Shown one piece after another: positions 21,554-31,946 of a DNA stretch of 64,000 nt (within the stretch, counting starts at the first letter, position 1; each line of letters opens with the position of its first letter). Location of the stretch: positions 744,001 through 808,000 of the forward strand of contig NC_057321.1 of NCBI RefSeq assembly GCF_000687475.1. The letters run 5' to 3'. The position numbers were made by a program, and so were the translations under genes. Below the pieces are notes generated by a model. It was not told the DNA's origin, searched no databases, and saw nothing but the letters and a program-made list of their open reading frames with translations. This DNA comes from Ustilaginoidea virens (taxonomy: Eukaryota; Ascomycota; Sordariomycetes; Hypocreales; Clavicipitaceae).

Positions 21554-23309
21554 TCACCCAGACGCCCGCTTCGGCTCAACCTGCTCCGTCCGGACCACCT
21601 TGCCCTCCTCGAGCCGCACCCCGCCCGCGCCGCGGCGGAGCTCGCCCTCCTCGGCCCGCAGCGCGCCCATGACGATCCCGTGGGCCCGCCACGTCGGCCT
21701 CGTCCCAAACAGCCTGTCCATGGCCTCCAGCGGCAGCGCCTTGGTCTCCGGTACCAGGAAAAACACAAAGGCGGTCGAGGTGATCATGAGCGCCGCGAAG
21801 AAAAAGTACACGCCGTAGCCCCACGCGTCCAGCATCTGCTCCGTGAAGCGCGCGACGACAAAGTTCCAGAACCAGTTGCTGGCGGCGGCGTTGGCCTGGC
21901 CGAGAGATCGCGTGCTCTGGTCAAACATCTCCGAGTTGATGACCCAGGGGGTCCCGTTCCACGAGGGCGTGTAAAAGGCCGTCCAGAGGTAAAACGCAAA
22001 GACGGCCGCGACGCCGCCCGAGGTCAGGCCGCCGGGCGGGCGGTGCGCCGGGTCGGCAAGCTTGATGTACGCGCCGATGAACCACATGCAGCAGGATCCG
22101 CCGACGCTGCCAATCATGAGCAGCTTGCGTCGGCCCATGTGGTCGATCAGGACCAGGATCCAGACAAAGGTCATTGCAGTCTTGACGACGCCAAAGATGC
22201 CCGTGGTGAGGAAGCCCGTGTTCGTTGCGGTGATGCCGAGGCTCTTGAAGACGGTGGGGCTGTAGTAGTTGATGGCATTGATGCCGGAACCTGCGAGAGG
22301 AGAGCTTGGTTAAAACGGGGGGGCGGCCGAACCGAGAGAAAGAAAGAGGCAAAAAGGCAAAAAGGCGAAAAGGCGACAAGACACAAAAAAAAAAAGGCAG
22401 CGGATAAACAACGGGCTCACCGTTTTGGAACACAAAGAGCATCGCCCCTAGGAAGAACCTCCACCGCATCTTCTTGTCCTTCAGGGCCAGAAACGGCTTC
22501 CAGAACCCGGTGCCGACGTCTCGGCGGTACCGATCAGACTCGGCGTCGATGTAACTCACTTCCTCGGCAATGTAAATGTCGCAAGGCTCCAGCTGTCTGA
22601 TCCAGCACAGCACCTTGATGGCTTCTTGCCGCTCTCCCTTGGAAAAAAGCCAGCGGGGCGATTCGGGAATGAAGAATAATCCAATCAGGAGCAGACCGGC
22701 AGGGATGAGTTGGACGGCAAACGGGACGATCCACTGGGAATGGCCGGGAGCCATCGTTGTGTTGACGCCCAAGTTGATCCAGAAACCCACCAACCCGCCG
22801 ACCTGCCACCCCAGCTCGTAAATGCCGACCAAACGGCCTCGCACCGCCGGGGGCGAAAGTTCCGAGATGTAGATGGGCGTCATGTTGGAGCATCCGCCGA
22901 CTCCAAAGCCCGCCAGCACTCGGCCTCCGATAATGAGTCCGGTGCCGCGGGCTCCATCGGCACCCAGCATCATCCCAGCGCCGACGACGAATACGACGGT
23001 GAAGACGAAGAGGGACTTGCGTCGGCCGAGAAAGTAACTGGACCCGTACGCTGCCAAGCTGCCAAAGAACGCTCCGGCTTGGTAGACAGAAACAATGTTT
23101 TGCTTCAACAAGGCCAGGGACGGTGCAGAATACGCGGCAAGCTGAAACTCGCTGACAAACGAGGGCAACGCAAGGGTTGTGCCGATAAAGGCCGAGTCGT
23201 ATCCAATCATGCATGATGCGAAGGATGCGATGGCTGCACAGGTATAGACCCGCCAGTTGTACACGGCCGAAGGCGTCGGCCTGTCTTCCTTCAAGTTGAG
23301 CAGAGTCAT
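21554..23309 (-). CDS. qutD: Quinate permease, MFS sugar-transporter family (qa-y/qutD type)
   Basis: The model is complement(join(21554..22290, 22421..23309)), 541 residues. The 130-nt intron begins GTGAGC and ends GCAG. It is a twelve-helix plasma-membrane proton symporter for quinate. The N-terminus (LKEDRPTPSAVYNWRVYTC, then ASFASCMIGYDSAFIGTTL) closely resembles Neurospora qa-y as I remember it. Sugar-porter signatures are present: GRVLAGFGVGGCSNMTPIY, SPPAVRGRLVG, PESPRWL, GRRK and GRRKLL loops, and the final VPETKALPLEAMD. The Met at 23309 begins MTLLNLKEDR and fits the family. It is transcribed toward the dehydrogenase gene. Its upstream region carries a 15/16 match to the activator site at 23609-23624, so quinate-dependent induction is likely. 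Confidence 0.9.
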
Positions 23310-23608
23310 GGTTGGCGGCGGAAAGACTCCAGACCGTGGCTACCAACTGGAAAAAAATGTAGGTTGGTGATGTCACCCGGCAGATTCAAACGCGCTCACT
23401 CGTCTGACAGCAATCGTGAATGCGGAACCACCTTGGGACCCACGGCCAACGAAGTTCGCCCCGTCGTCTCCGTCTCTGCCCGCTCCCCTGCTCCCGCAAC
23501 CCCGCTTCACGGAAAAAATGCCGGAGCGCCACGAATCTGGGGTGCGGGGAGGCAAGCAGATCGTTGGCCGGTCGGAGGCAGGCGGGTGGCTTGCATTAGT
23601 CTTGCCAG

Positions 23609-23624
23609 GGATAAGCATATATCC
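23609..23624 (-). promoter_or_regulatory. Putative QA-1F/QutA binding site, permease promoter
   Basis: GGATAAGCATATATCC matches 15 of 16 positions of the recalled consensus GGRTAARYRYTTATCC. It lies 300 bp upstream of the permease ATG and 104 bp beyond the stop codon of the activator gene, so it can serve only the permease as an upstream element. Confidence 0.7.
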
Positions 23625-23727
23625 CCCGCTAAAAGAGCGTGGCGTTGCATTGTTGGGCCGGTCCGACTTCGCCTCTTTGCAGTCGAGAGGGCATCGGTTA
23701 AGAAGCATTTCCCTTTCAGATGACAGG

Positions 23728-25953
23728 TCAAACACCGAAATCGCCTTGAAAAATCTCGGCCAAATCGCATCCTGGCGCGAACCCAAGATTTGTCATGAAC
23801 CTCGAATCCATTTCCAAATCATCGGTGCACCCAAAGGATCCCAAGTCTTCAAACAAGGCGTCATAGTCGAAGTTTTGATTCATTCTGTCGCTTGTGGGAA
23901 GGGCGAGTCGAGCGTCCACCCGGTCGTTGTTCGCGTGCGTTGTATGCGTTGTATACGAGGCGCTGTCGAGCATGGAAGCTGCATCCGGAACAGCGTCTTG
24001 GTGCCCAAAGTGTGTCTGAGCTGACGCCTCGCCCCCTTTTTGCGAGCCGGCCCGTCTCAGTCGCGTAGCTGGCGGACTCGAATGACCTTGGTTGTTAGAA
24101 CCTACGCCGTGGCCGTGTGAGGTGCAGGGCTGGATAAATGATTCTCGCTGCGGATTCTGTTGCCGGATGGACTTGCCCATGCTTGCTCTGGGCGCGCATG
24201 TGGGTTCTTGCTCGTCTTGCCATATATTACGCAGCCTTTCCATGGCTGACCGCCATGTTGCTTGCTCAGTTTCGCCCATGTTGTCAGTCTTGGCTCGCTT
24301 CTCTACAAGTTGCAGCAGCAGCAATACAATCGGAGGCGTAAGAGCGGCGCCAAACTTTTCCAGGCAAGACTCTACTAGCTCTAAAAACCCAGACACGAGG
24401 GAACATCTAACTTCTGGTGCAAGCTCAATGGTTGTGGCCAAGAAAAGAAGCTTGACGAGATAGGCCGAGGGCACTGTTGGGATGGAGCTTCCGCCAATCA
24501 GCGAGTTGCAAAAGCTGAATCGAGAGTCGAGTTTCCGAACCAAATCTTCGGGGCTTCGATACTGCGTCGCGGCGCCGTGCTTGAGCGATGAAGAAAGCTG
24601 GCGGTCTAGCACTGTCGTGAACGCGTGCAGCTGCACCATGGTACGAATCGGCCACATCATGGGCTGTATTGTTGGGCCGGGCCGATCGAACGAAGCAGAG
24701 AAGCTTGGCATCGGTGGCCATGGCTTATCAAAGCCGGAATACTCCATCGTGGTGGTGGAGGTGGCAAAGTCCTTGCCGTAGACGTTTGTCATGGCCGGCT
24801 GATCAAGGAGTGAGCAGGTCAACGTATCCAGAAGAGCACATGACAGTAGAGCAGTCTCCCGTTGTACCGTGGATGGAATGCTCGCTTGTCGCGATGATGT
24901 CTCTGCGGCTGATTGGGTCTGGTGGTGCAATATTCGGGCTGCCTTTCCTAGCAAGAGGGACGCGGCAAAAGCCTTTCCTCGTCCGATGAGAATGACAGCG
25001 TGTATGATGGTGGCGTTGACGCTGTGAATGTCAAAAATGCCGTCGTCTGCCGGTAGGAGGCTGCGGGCAACGAGAAAAACGTCAGCAGGTTTCCAGCTTG
25101 CCAGATTGTCGTGTCCAGGCCTTGGAATGTCTTGGAAGGACGCTATGGCCAACGCAGCCCAGAGCTCCGCATGAAGTGAGCGGTTGCTCGGGTCTGTGGC
25201 GAGATCCAGTTCAACTCCATGTGATCCGTATGACGTTGCGAGGGAGTGCAATGCGTCCGGTTGCGCTATAGGCAGCCAGCAATGAGTATAGGACGCGTAA
25301 AGATGGAGAAGGCGTTCCCATTGATCAGGTAGTTTGGTGAAAGATCGATCTCTTTTGGTCTGGTGGCTCTGGTCTGGCCGGCATGACAAAGCGGCGGAAC
25401 TTGCGTCGTCGGTTTGCCCGGCAAATCTTGGCATGACAGCCCGCATGCGAGGTTGCGCATGTGCTGCAAGGTGTTCTTCGTGGTCCGAGTTGTTTCCAGA
25501 TGTTTTTTCATCAGAGGCCGCATTTGGTGTTTCCGAGAGGAGAAGATCGATGGCCTTGTGAACTCGGCTGTCCGTCCATACTTTTTGCAACTGACGGCCA
25601 GCACCACCCTTTCCCAGCAACGCGCGAGTTTCGCGAGAGTTTCCAGGCTGCTTCAACAAGGCATGAAGCGAGCTTTCGCACTCTGGTGACTGGAGGAAAA
25701 GCCAGGCCAGGGACAGTTCAATGGTCCTCAGATATCCAGTCTGGACTCCCCTCTTCTTCGTTGCGGGTGTGTAAGAGCATGGGCGGCCCTGCGAAACACA
25801 GGCCCCGCATTGAGGCTTGGCCCCGTCGCACTTCTCGCGGGCGGTGCGACACGAGTCGCAGGCAAGTGACACCCGACGCTTCTTAGGTCTCTCACTGTCT
25901 TCATGGTTGTTTTGGGATGTCGTCGGGGCTTGAATCTGCCGCTTGGGTGCCAT
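23728..25953 (-). CDS. qutA: Zn2Cys6 transcription activator of quinate genes (qa-1F/qutA type)
   Basis: This is a single-exon frame of 741 residues. A binuclear zinc cluster at residues 32-59 has the spacing C-x2-C-x6-C-x6-C-x2-C-x6-C (CDSCRTAREKCDGAKPQC, then GACVSQGRPC), preceded by the basic run RPKKRR. The following segment KKRGVQTGYLRTIELSLAWLF is typical of QA-1F/QutA. The remainder fits the fungal transcription-factor middle homology region (around LPDQWERLLHLYASYTHCWLPI), and an acidic C-terminus (YDALFEDLGSFG, DDLEMDSRF) suits activation. It would bind the palindromic sites listed here and switch on the quinate genes. It is divergent from the repressor gene, the arrangement known in Neurospora, with a candidate site between them that may allow autoregulation. 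Confidence 0.88.
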   Translation of the reverse strand: MAPKRQIQAPTTSQNNHEDSERPKKRRVSLACDSCRTAREKCDGAKPQCGACVSQGRPCSYTPATKKRGVQTGYLRTIELSLAWLFLQSPECESSLHALLKQPGNSRETRALLGKGGAGRQLQKVWTDSRVHKAIDLLLSETPNAASDEKTSGNNSDHEEHLAAHAQPRMRAVMPRFAGQTDDASSAALSCRPDQSHQTKRDRSFTKLPDQWERLLHLYASYTHCWLPIAQPDALHSLATSYGSHGVELDLATDPSNRSLHAELWAALAIASFQDIPRPGHDNLASWKPADVFLVARSLLPADDGIFDIHSVNATIIHAVILIGRGKAFAASLLLGKAARILHHQTQSAAETSSRQASIPSTVQRETALLSCALLDTLTCSLLDQPAMTNVYGKDFATSTTTMEYSGFDKPWPPMPSFSASFDRPGPTIQPMMWPIRTMVQLHAFTTVLDRQLSSSLKHGAATQYRSPEDLVRKLDSRFSFCNSLIGGSSIPTVPSAYLVKLLFLATTIELAPEVRCSLVSGFLELVESCLEKFGAALTPPIVLLLLQLVEKRAKTDNMGETEQATWRSAMERLRNIWQDEQEPTCAPRASMGKSIRQQNPQRESFIQPCTSHGHGVGSNNQGHSSPPATRLRRAGSQKGGEASAQTHFGHQDAVPDAASMLDSASYTTHTTHANNDRVDARLALPTSDRMNQNFDYDALFEDLGSFGCTDDLEMDSRFMTNLGFAPGCDLAEIFQGDFGV

Positions 25954-26254
25954 GACCGCTGGACCAGTCCGTGATCCAGATGTGCCCTAGCCGATCAAAG
26001 GCAAGTCGACGAGTCTGAGCCCCCCATCCAGGCATAATACGGCCCCGTGGAAGCGAGCGCAGTCGGACACTCGAGGAGCGAAAATAGCCAAACTCGGCAG
26101 GTTGCTCGGGATGTACGACGTTTCCCAAGCATTCGTTGAGGATAGAATAACAACAATACAATCAGTTTTGATGGTGCGACGGACTGTCTCGATTGGTTCG
26201 TCATCGAGGATGTGGGGTTGTCGCTTCCTGGATGTTGATTGCGGTTGTCGAGCC

Positions 26255-26270
26255 GGATAAGTCCTTAGCC
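26255..26270. promoter_or_regulatory. Putative QA-1F/QutA binding site between the two regulator genes
   Basis: GGATAAGTCCTTAGCC matches 14 of 16 positions of the recalled consensus. It is 302 bp upstream of the activator ATG and 262 bp upstream of the repressor ATG, so one site could serve both divergent genes. Confidence 0.65.
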
Positions 26271-26531
26271 ACCAATCAGCTCATCGGGAACCGCAGCCCC
26301 ACCTTTCTCCCACCTTTCTCCCCCCCTCAACCAAAAGCTGCCTGAAGAAATGGAATAACCTCGACTGACGTTGGTCAAAAGCTCAAGAAAAAGGCCAGAC
26401 CCTGCAGGTTGCCAGCCAGCCGTCCACTCCGACAAGATGCGCCGTTTGACCAAATCTTGGAAAGGGCCGAGCAGTCGACTCTCAAGCCATCTCGACCTCT
26501 CCCAGTTTTCCCCCATAGCCAGTATTCCACC

Positions 26532-29138
26532 ATGGCGCGTGTCAAACGATCATTCGCCACGATGAGGGGAGACGAGAGGTCGACCATGTCACCACCACCT
26601 CACAGGGGCGAGCTCATGTCGAGATGCTCCTCCAACCCTTCGACCCACTTGCATGCTGGCTCGAGTCGCGAGCCGTCACTCGAGTCGCCCGACTTCAGTG
26701 GCCGTTTGCCCAGGTTTCCCGCCGAGGCGTCTGTTGTGCTCGTCGGGGTCCGGGCAGCCGGCAAAACCACACTCGCCGTCATGGCAGCTTCGGCGTTGAA
26801 GAAGAAGATAGTAGACGTCGAATCCGCTTTCCAACGCTCAACCAACTATTCGAGCCCTGCATACAGCAAGGCTCACGGCGCAACCCAGTGCCAGAAGAAG
26901 CAAGGCGACGTCCTCGAGCATGTCCTGCAAACCAATCCTCGAGATTGCATCATCATTTGCTCGTGGATGGAGCGACGGGTTCAGGGTCTTTTGCGACAGT
27001 TTGCCACCACACATCCCGTCATACATGTGATGCGAAGCCAGCAAGCCATACGCGATTGCCTCAAGATAGCGTCCGAGACGAAGCTGGAAACGTTTTGGCG
27101 GACGAGCAATGCATTTTTCCGCACATGCTCGAATCTCGAATTCTTCAACGTGTCGGAATCCGGCGCCGCAGACCTTGACCCGGCAGCCACCACGACAAGT
27201 ACCTCTCATGCCGCGGATTCACCACCGCACCTGGCTCTCAAGAAAGCAGAAAGGCACCTGCTGAATTTCCTTTCCCAAATCTATCCGCCAGGTACGATTC
27301 CCTTCTTCGAGTCGGCATATCCTCTAGCAAGCGTCCTCACGGAACACCGTCGTTACACGTATGCCCTATCCATCCCGATTGAAGATATCCTACAGCGAGA
27401 CTTTGATTTGGAAAACTACTCGGCTGGTGTGGATGCCTGTCAGATCACCGTCAGTCATCTCGATACGCTGTGGCCGGATGCTACGTATCTCGAGAGGTAT
27501 ACAAGCATGGCCAATCGCATCACAGAGGCGGTCGGCCTGGCACGCAGAAGCAGCGTCTTGCCCATCATAGTCCACATCAATCATGCGGATTCCTCATCGA
27601 CATCAGCGACGTACCTTTACCTTGATTTGCTCTCTCACACTCTGTCTCTCGTGCCCGAAATGATGACGGTGGATTTATGTCTGAATGACGATGCCATCTC
27701 CAAACTCGTGGCGCAAAAGAGAGGCTCAAGATTGATCGGCGACTACACTCTCACCAACAGCTTCGAATCTTGGCACTCTCCGATTTGGATCTCTCAATAC
27801 CGGCGGGCAGTGGAGCTGAATTGCGACCTTGTGCGCCTGCTAAAACCAGCCAATGCTATCGACGACAATTTCGACCTCGTCCACTTCCACGCTGCCGTCT
27901 ACGCGCTGCCGGGTCCCCATCTTCCGCTTACGGCCTACAACACGGGACCGTTTGGGAGACACTCGGCTTTCTTGAATCAGACTCTGACTCTGGTCTCTCA
28001 CGGCAGGGATATCTCTCCATCGACCGGTCAAGGATCGCTGGACCTTACTGCGCAAGAAGCTACGCGAGCACTATATTCTAGCTTTCTGTTCGACCCAATG
28101 AAACTCTACGTTTTTGGCGCAAATGTCGAGTATAGTCTATCACCAGCAATGCACAATGCAGCACTGGAGATGTGCGGTATTCCCCACCGATACCGTCTGT
28201 GTTCAACAAGCTCGTTGAGCCAGGTCAGACATCGCATACAGGATCCCAACTTTGGTGGCGCGTCGATAGGTTTGCCTTTCAAGGTGGAGTTCATCACCCT
28301 GGCAGATTCCTTGAGCACTCATGCTCAGGCTATAGGCGCCATCAACACTTTGATTCCCATTCGCAAGCTGGATGAGAATGGCTCGATCCCTACTGGTGCG
28401 TCCTTCTTCCGCGGAGTCAACAGGGCCGGGCCCGTGCAGGCCCTGTATGGAGAAAACACTGACTGGATCGGCATCCGCGCCTCCATCCGTCGCGGTCTTT
28501 CGCCAGCTAACGCAGTTCGGCCCACGACTTGCGCGCTCGTCATAGGCGCCGGAGGCATGGCTCGTGCCGCCGTGTATGCCCTCCTTCAGGTGGGCGTCAG
28601 CAACATCGCCATCTACAACCGCACCATGAGCAACGGGGAAAAGTTGGTGGAGCACTTCAAACTGTTACTGAAAAGGAGCGAATACCAAGGCCTCGGGGCA
28701 GGCGGAAACACCAAGTTTGAGGTTCTGAGCAAAATTGACGACCCGTGGCAGTCCGACTTCCGGCTGCCCTCCGTAATCATTTCCTGCATCCCCACGCATC
28801 CTATCGGGGACGTGCCATCACCCGAGTTTCAGCTGCCAGAGTCATGGCTGGGGAACCAAACGGGCGGTGTGGTTTTCGAGCTCGGTTACAAGACCCTGGA
28901 CACGCCTCTGCTGCGTCAAGCAGTGGCGCACGCGAACCGCGGATGGGTAGCCATGGACGGCTTAGACCTGCTACCCGATCAGGGATTCGCCCAGTTTGAG
29001 CTCTTTACTGGGCGACGAGCACCTAGAAGAGTGATGAGAAGGGCGATAATCGACAACTACCCCGGTCAGCATCCCGATCAGTATGAGAGGTCTAATCCAG
29101 AAGAACTACGCCGCCGATTGCGGAAAGTAGTCGAATAA
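26532..29138 (+). CDS. qutR: Quinate repressor, AROM-derived three-domain protein (qa-1S/qutR type)
   Basis: This is a single exon of 868 residues. I chose ATG 26532 because it sits in CCACCATGG; the open frame extends further upstream without another ATG-supported domain. The order of domains mirrors the last three of the pentafunctional AROM protein. First is a shikimate-kinase-like P-loop (VLVGVRAAGKTT). Second is a type I 3-dehydroquinase-like barrel (SIPIEDILQRDF, GSRLIGDYTLTNSFESW, AYNTGPFGRHSAFLN). Third is a shikimate-dehydrogenase-like domain (EYSLSPAMHNAAL, GASIGLPFK, GAINTL, NTDWIGI, VIGAGGMARAAVYALL). The likely Schiff-base Lys position of the barrel reads CDLVRLL, Arg instead of Lys, fitting a regulator without enzyme activity. 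In Neurospora and Aspergillus this protein blocks the activator unless quinate is present. Confidence 0.88.
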   Translation: MARVKRSFATMRGDERSTMSPPPHRGELMSRCSSNPSTHLHAGSSREPSLESPDFSGRLPRFPAEASVVLVGVRAAGKTTLAVMAASALKKKIVDVESAFQRSTNYSSPAYSKAHGATQCQKKQGDVLEHVLQTNPRDCIIICSWMERRVQGLLRQFATTHPVIHVMRSQQAIRDCLKIASETKLETFWRTSNAFFRTCSNLEFFNVSESGAADLDPAATTTSTSHAADSPPHLALKKAERHLLNFLSQIYPPGTIPFFESAYPLASVLTEHRRYTYALSIPIEDILQRDFDLENYSAGVDACQITVSHLDTLWPDATYLERYTSMANRITEAVGLARRSSVLPIIVHINHADSSSTSATYLYLDLLSHTLSLVPEMMTVDLCLNDDAISKLVAQKRGSRLIGDYTLTNSFESWHSPIWISQYRRAVELNCDLVRLLKPANAIDDNFDLVHFHAAVYALPGPHLPLTAYNTGPFGRHSAFLNQTLTLVSHGRDISPSTGQGSLDLTAQEATRALYSSFLFDPMKLYVFGANVEYSLSPAMHNAALEMCGIPHRYRLCSTSSLSQVRHRIQDPNFGGASIGLPFKVEFITLADSLSTHAQAIGAINTLIPIRKLDENGSIPTGASFFRGVNRAGPVQALYGENTDWIGIRASIRRGLSPANAVRPTTCALVIGAGGMARAAVYALLQVGVSNIAIYNRTMSNGEKLVEHFKLLLKRSEYQGLGAGGNTKFEVLSKIDDPWQSDFRLPSVIISCIPTHPIGDVPSPEFQLPESWLGNQTGGVVFELGYKTLDTPLLRQAVAHANRGWVAMDGLDLLPDQGFAQFELFTGRRAPRRVMRRAIIDNYPGQHPDQYERSNPEELRRRLRKVVE

Positions 29139-29313
29139 GGCGGTACCAGGCGTTAGCAGGCATTGCAGATGGGCCTGAGATTGGATCCAATCTCACGTTA
29201 TATTGCAACCTTGATCAAGGCGGTGTTTTTTTTTATTTTTTTTTTTTTTGGCAACAATGTACATCATGCGTCCGCCCACACCCAAGCTCATGCAAAATGC
29301 AGTACAATACGCG

Positions 29314-30729
29314 TCAATGGTTCCATTCCGAATCCTCGGCGTGTCCCGTAGGTCCAATCATGGCATAGTCTGTCGCAACAAAAGCCCTGTCCACCTCGGC
29401 CAGCCCCTCGGCACAGTACTGCAGCGTCTCGGAGATGTCGTGGGATCTGTTGAGCCTCGTGTGCTCGTCCAGCAAAAGGTCGAATTCTGCCCACACACCA
29501 TCCCCAGCATGATACGCGGTGATGCTCTTGATTCCTCGCACCACGGGAGAGAATCGGTAGGCCAGGAACGTGAGCTTCCTGTACACTCTCTCGTCCGCAG
29601 CCTCGCCCGAAAGCCGCACAATGTTCTCGAAGCAGGTACGTCCCCAGTCGCAGATGATGAAGAGGGAGAGCAGCGCCGCGCCCACCGAGTCGAGCCACCA
29701 CACGCCCGCTCGGTGTCCGACAAGCGGAAACAGCAGCGACAGCGCGTTGAATATGACGTCTGTTTTGCAGTCCTGCACCAAAGCCCGGACCTGCGTCGTC
29801 TTGATCGGCAGGCAGCCGAGCCCGATGATGCCCTTGATCGCAATGGTGGCCACCAGCGAGACAATCGCCGCCGTGGACAAGGCTTCAATCTCCGCACGGG
29901 GAGGCATCAGCCTCTGCACCGACTCCTGCAGAATCTGCAGAAACGAGATGACCATGATGATGGAAAAGACCAGTATGCCCATCGGCTCCAGGCGTCGCTT
30001 CCCCACCGGGAATCGCTTCCGCAGAGCGCTCAGTCTCCACAGCACGATCCGATTCGTGGACCAGATGATGAGCGTGCAGAGCAAATCGAGCGCAGAATCG
30101 ACCAGCGACGCCAGGAGCGACAGGGAGCCCGTGGTGAACACCGCAAAGGCCTTGCCGGCCAGCAGGACGAGATTGGCGACGACGTTGGTGTTGATTGCCA
30201 CCGAGGCCTGCCTCGCCGCCTCCCTCCGGCGCGCCTTTTCGTCGTCGGGCAGCAGCTCGCCGATGCGGCCCGCCACGTGCTGAAGGCCGCCCACGCGCTC
30301 CTGGTCCCCGTCGTGATCGGGATCGGGGTTCATCGATTCGAGCACGTCGTCCGCGATGGCCGTGACCACGGCATCCACCTCGAGCCAGTCGTTGAGCATT
30401 TCGTTCTGCCGCTCGTAGAACCTGCGAAGCGGCTTGCTCTTGATGCGTCCCAGCTCGTCGGGGTGCTTGCGGAATCGCTCCAGGTGCGAGGTGTCGAGGC
30501 CGTTGAGAAGGGAGGCTTTGAGCTCCTCCCGTCGGGCGTCCTCAAGAGCCGTGCGAGCGGCATCTCGGAAGCGGAGGATGCTGGGCTTGATGGGTGCGTG
30601 ATTGTCGCCGGGGGCAGAATGAGCCCCGTACTCGAGGTTGTAGGACGTCTTGCGGCGACGGTGTCCTGGTCGGGCGTCGTGGGCGCGAGACTCGGCGGCG
30701 GCCTCGCCTAGGCTACGCTTGCCAACCAT
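29314..30729 (-). CDS. Cation diffusion facilitator, probable Mn/Fe-type
   Basis: This is a single exon of 471 residues. It is a membrane metal/proton antiporter exporting divalent cations from the cytosol to an organelle or the outside. A long hydrophilic N-terminus (about 180 residues) ends in VAINTNVVANLVLLAGK, and six membrane segments follow. The metal-site helices read LVDSALDLL (DxxxD) and QDCKTDVIFN (DxxxD). Zinc-type CDFs usually have HxxxD, so a manganese- or iron-type substrate is more likely (inference from family). A cytosolic C-terminal domain follows (VYRKLTFLAYRF, GVWAEFDLLLDEHTRL). The start is ATG 30729; an in-frame ATG farther upstream would add a Lys/Ser-rich extension. 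It is tail to tail with the quinate repressor, 175 bp apart, with no visible functional link. Confidence 0.83.
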   Translation of the reverse strand: MVGKRSLGEAAAESRAHDARPGHRRRKTSYNLEYGAHSAPGDNHAPIKPSILRFRDAARTALEDARREELKASLLNGLDTSHLERFRKHPDELGRIKSKPLRRFYERQNEMLNDWLEVDAVVTAIADDVLESMNPDPDHDGDQERVGGLQHVAGRIGELLPDDEKARRREAARQASVAINTNVVANLVLLAGKAFAVFTTGSLSLLASLVDSALDLLCTLIIWSTNRIVLWRLSALRKRFPVGKRRLEPMGILVFSIIMVISFLQILQESVQRLMPPRAEIEALSTAAIVSLVATIAIKGIIGLGCLPIKTTQVRALVQDCKTDVIFNALSLLFPLVGHRAGVWWLDSVGAALLSLFIICDWGRTCFENIVRLSGEAADERVYRKLTFLAYRFSPVVRGIKSITAYHAGDGVWAEFDLLLDEHTRLNRSHDISETLQYCAEGLAEVDRAFVATDYAMIGPTGHAEDSEWNH

Positions 30730-31915
30730 GGCTGCGCTATGTATGCGAGCTTTGCTTTTTGAGAGTTGGTGCTTCGGCACAGAAGCTGACGGGTGTTTTT
30801 TGCTGGAAGGGGGGACCATGAGCACCCGCCGCCTTGTCCCGGCGTCCCGTCCCGCAGGTTTGTTTGGGCCGTGACGCAAAGCATAGATTAGGTGCCAAGG
30901 ATCTGGCTGCAGATGCCATGCATCCTCCCCTTCCCCGCAGCAATCCCGATATCCTCGATGGCACGCCCGCTTCATGATGCCCCGACCCATGGGTCTGCAG
31001 AACACAAGCCAGCAAGGTCCGATGCTCCGATACTCCGATGCTCCGTCTTCGCGGCCAACTTGTCTGCGGACCTGGGGCCCGCCGCTGGCGACGTTGAGCC
31101 GGAGCAGCGCCCTCCTCGAGCACCCTGTCTCGGAAACGTGCCCGGCATCAACCCGACTCTGCCAGGGTCATTCCTTGCTTCTGCACGCATTCGAGGAGCG
31201 GGTACTCGTCCCTGGTGCCGCGCCATGCATCCGCTGCGCTTGGCTTTGACCCCCGCCCTCCACGATAAGCGAACCGGCCGGCCTCTGGTGCTTTCATACA
31301 GCCGAAATGAACCGGCGCTCGTCATGCCCCGCCCTCGTTGAAACGGCTATTCTGGTACCGCTCCTACGTGAGAAGCCTCGAGAACATTCACCATAGCCCT
31401 GGAACCACCTCCTTCATCTCCATGCACGCAGCCGTTCTTGGCCCGTCGCCTTGCGGAGCATGTAGCGCAGCGGCGGGGATGACTAGGGGGGGGGAGGCAA
31501 GATCGGGGGCTGGCACACTCATCTGCGCTCCGGACGCTGGGGCGGTTTACTTGTCGCACGAGATGAGTGTGAGTGATGCCGATGACGTGCGTGCTGCATG
31601 CAGTGTTGCCGTCTCATGTTGGCCGTTGGCCCGGCCCGTACAGATCCGATGCATGCACGACACGTAGCACATCTTTTGGGCTTTCTGGATACAAGACACG
31701 GTACCGACAAGACCGTGCTGGAAATACACATTATCGGGAAGTCTGCATGCATTGATTCTCTTTCTTTTTCTTCTTCATTTTTTTGACTCTACATTAGTTC
31801 TGGGGGCAAATGGGCTTTTTGGATACCGCATTTGAGTCATTGAAGATGTTGGTGCTGCCTGTGCTGCATATCGGCAAGGGCAACTCCCTCTGGCTAGTTC
31901 CGCAGTCATTTGTGG

Positions 31916-31946
<31 letters not shown>

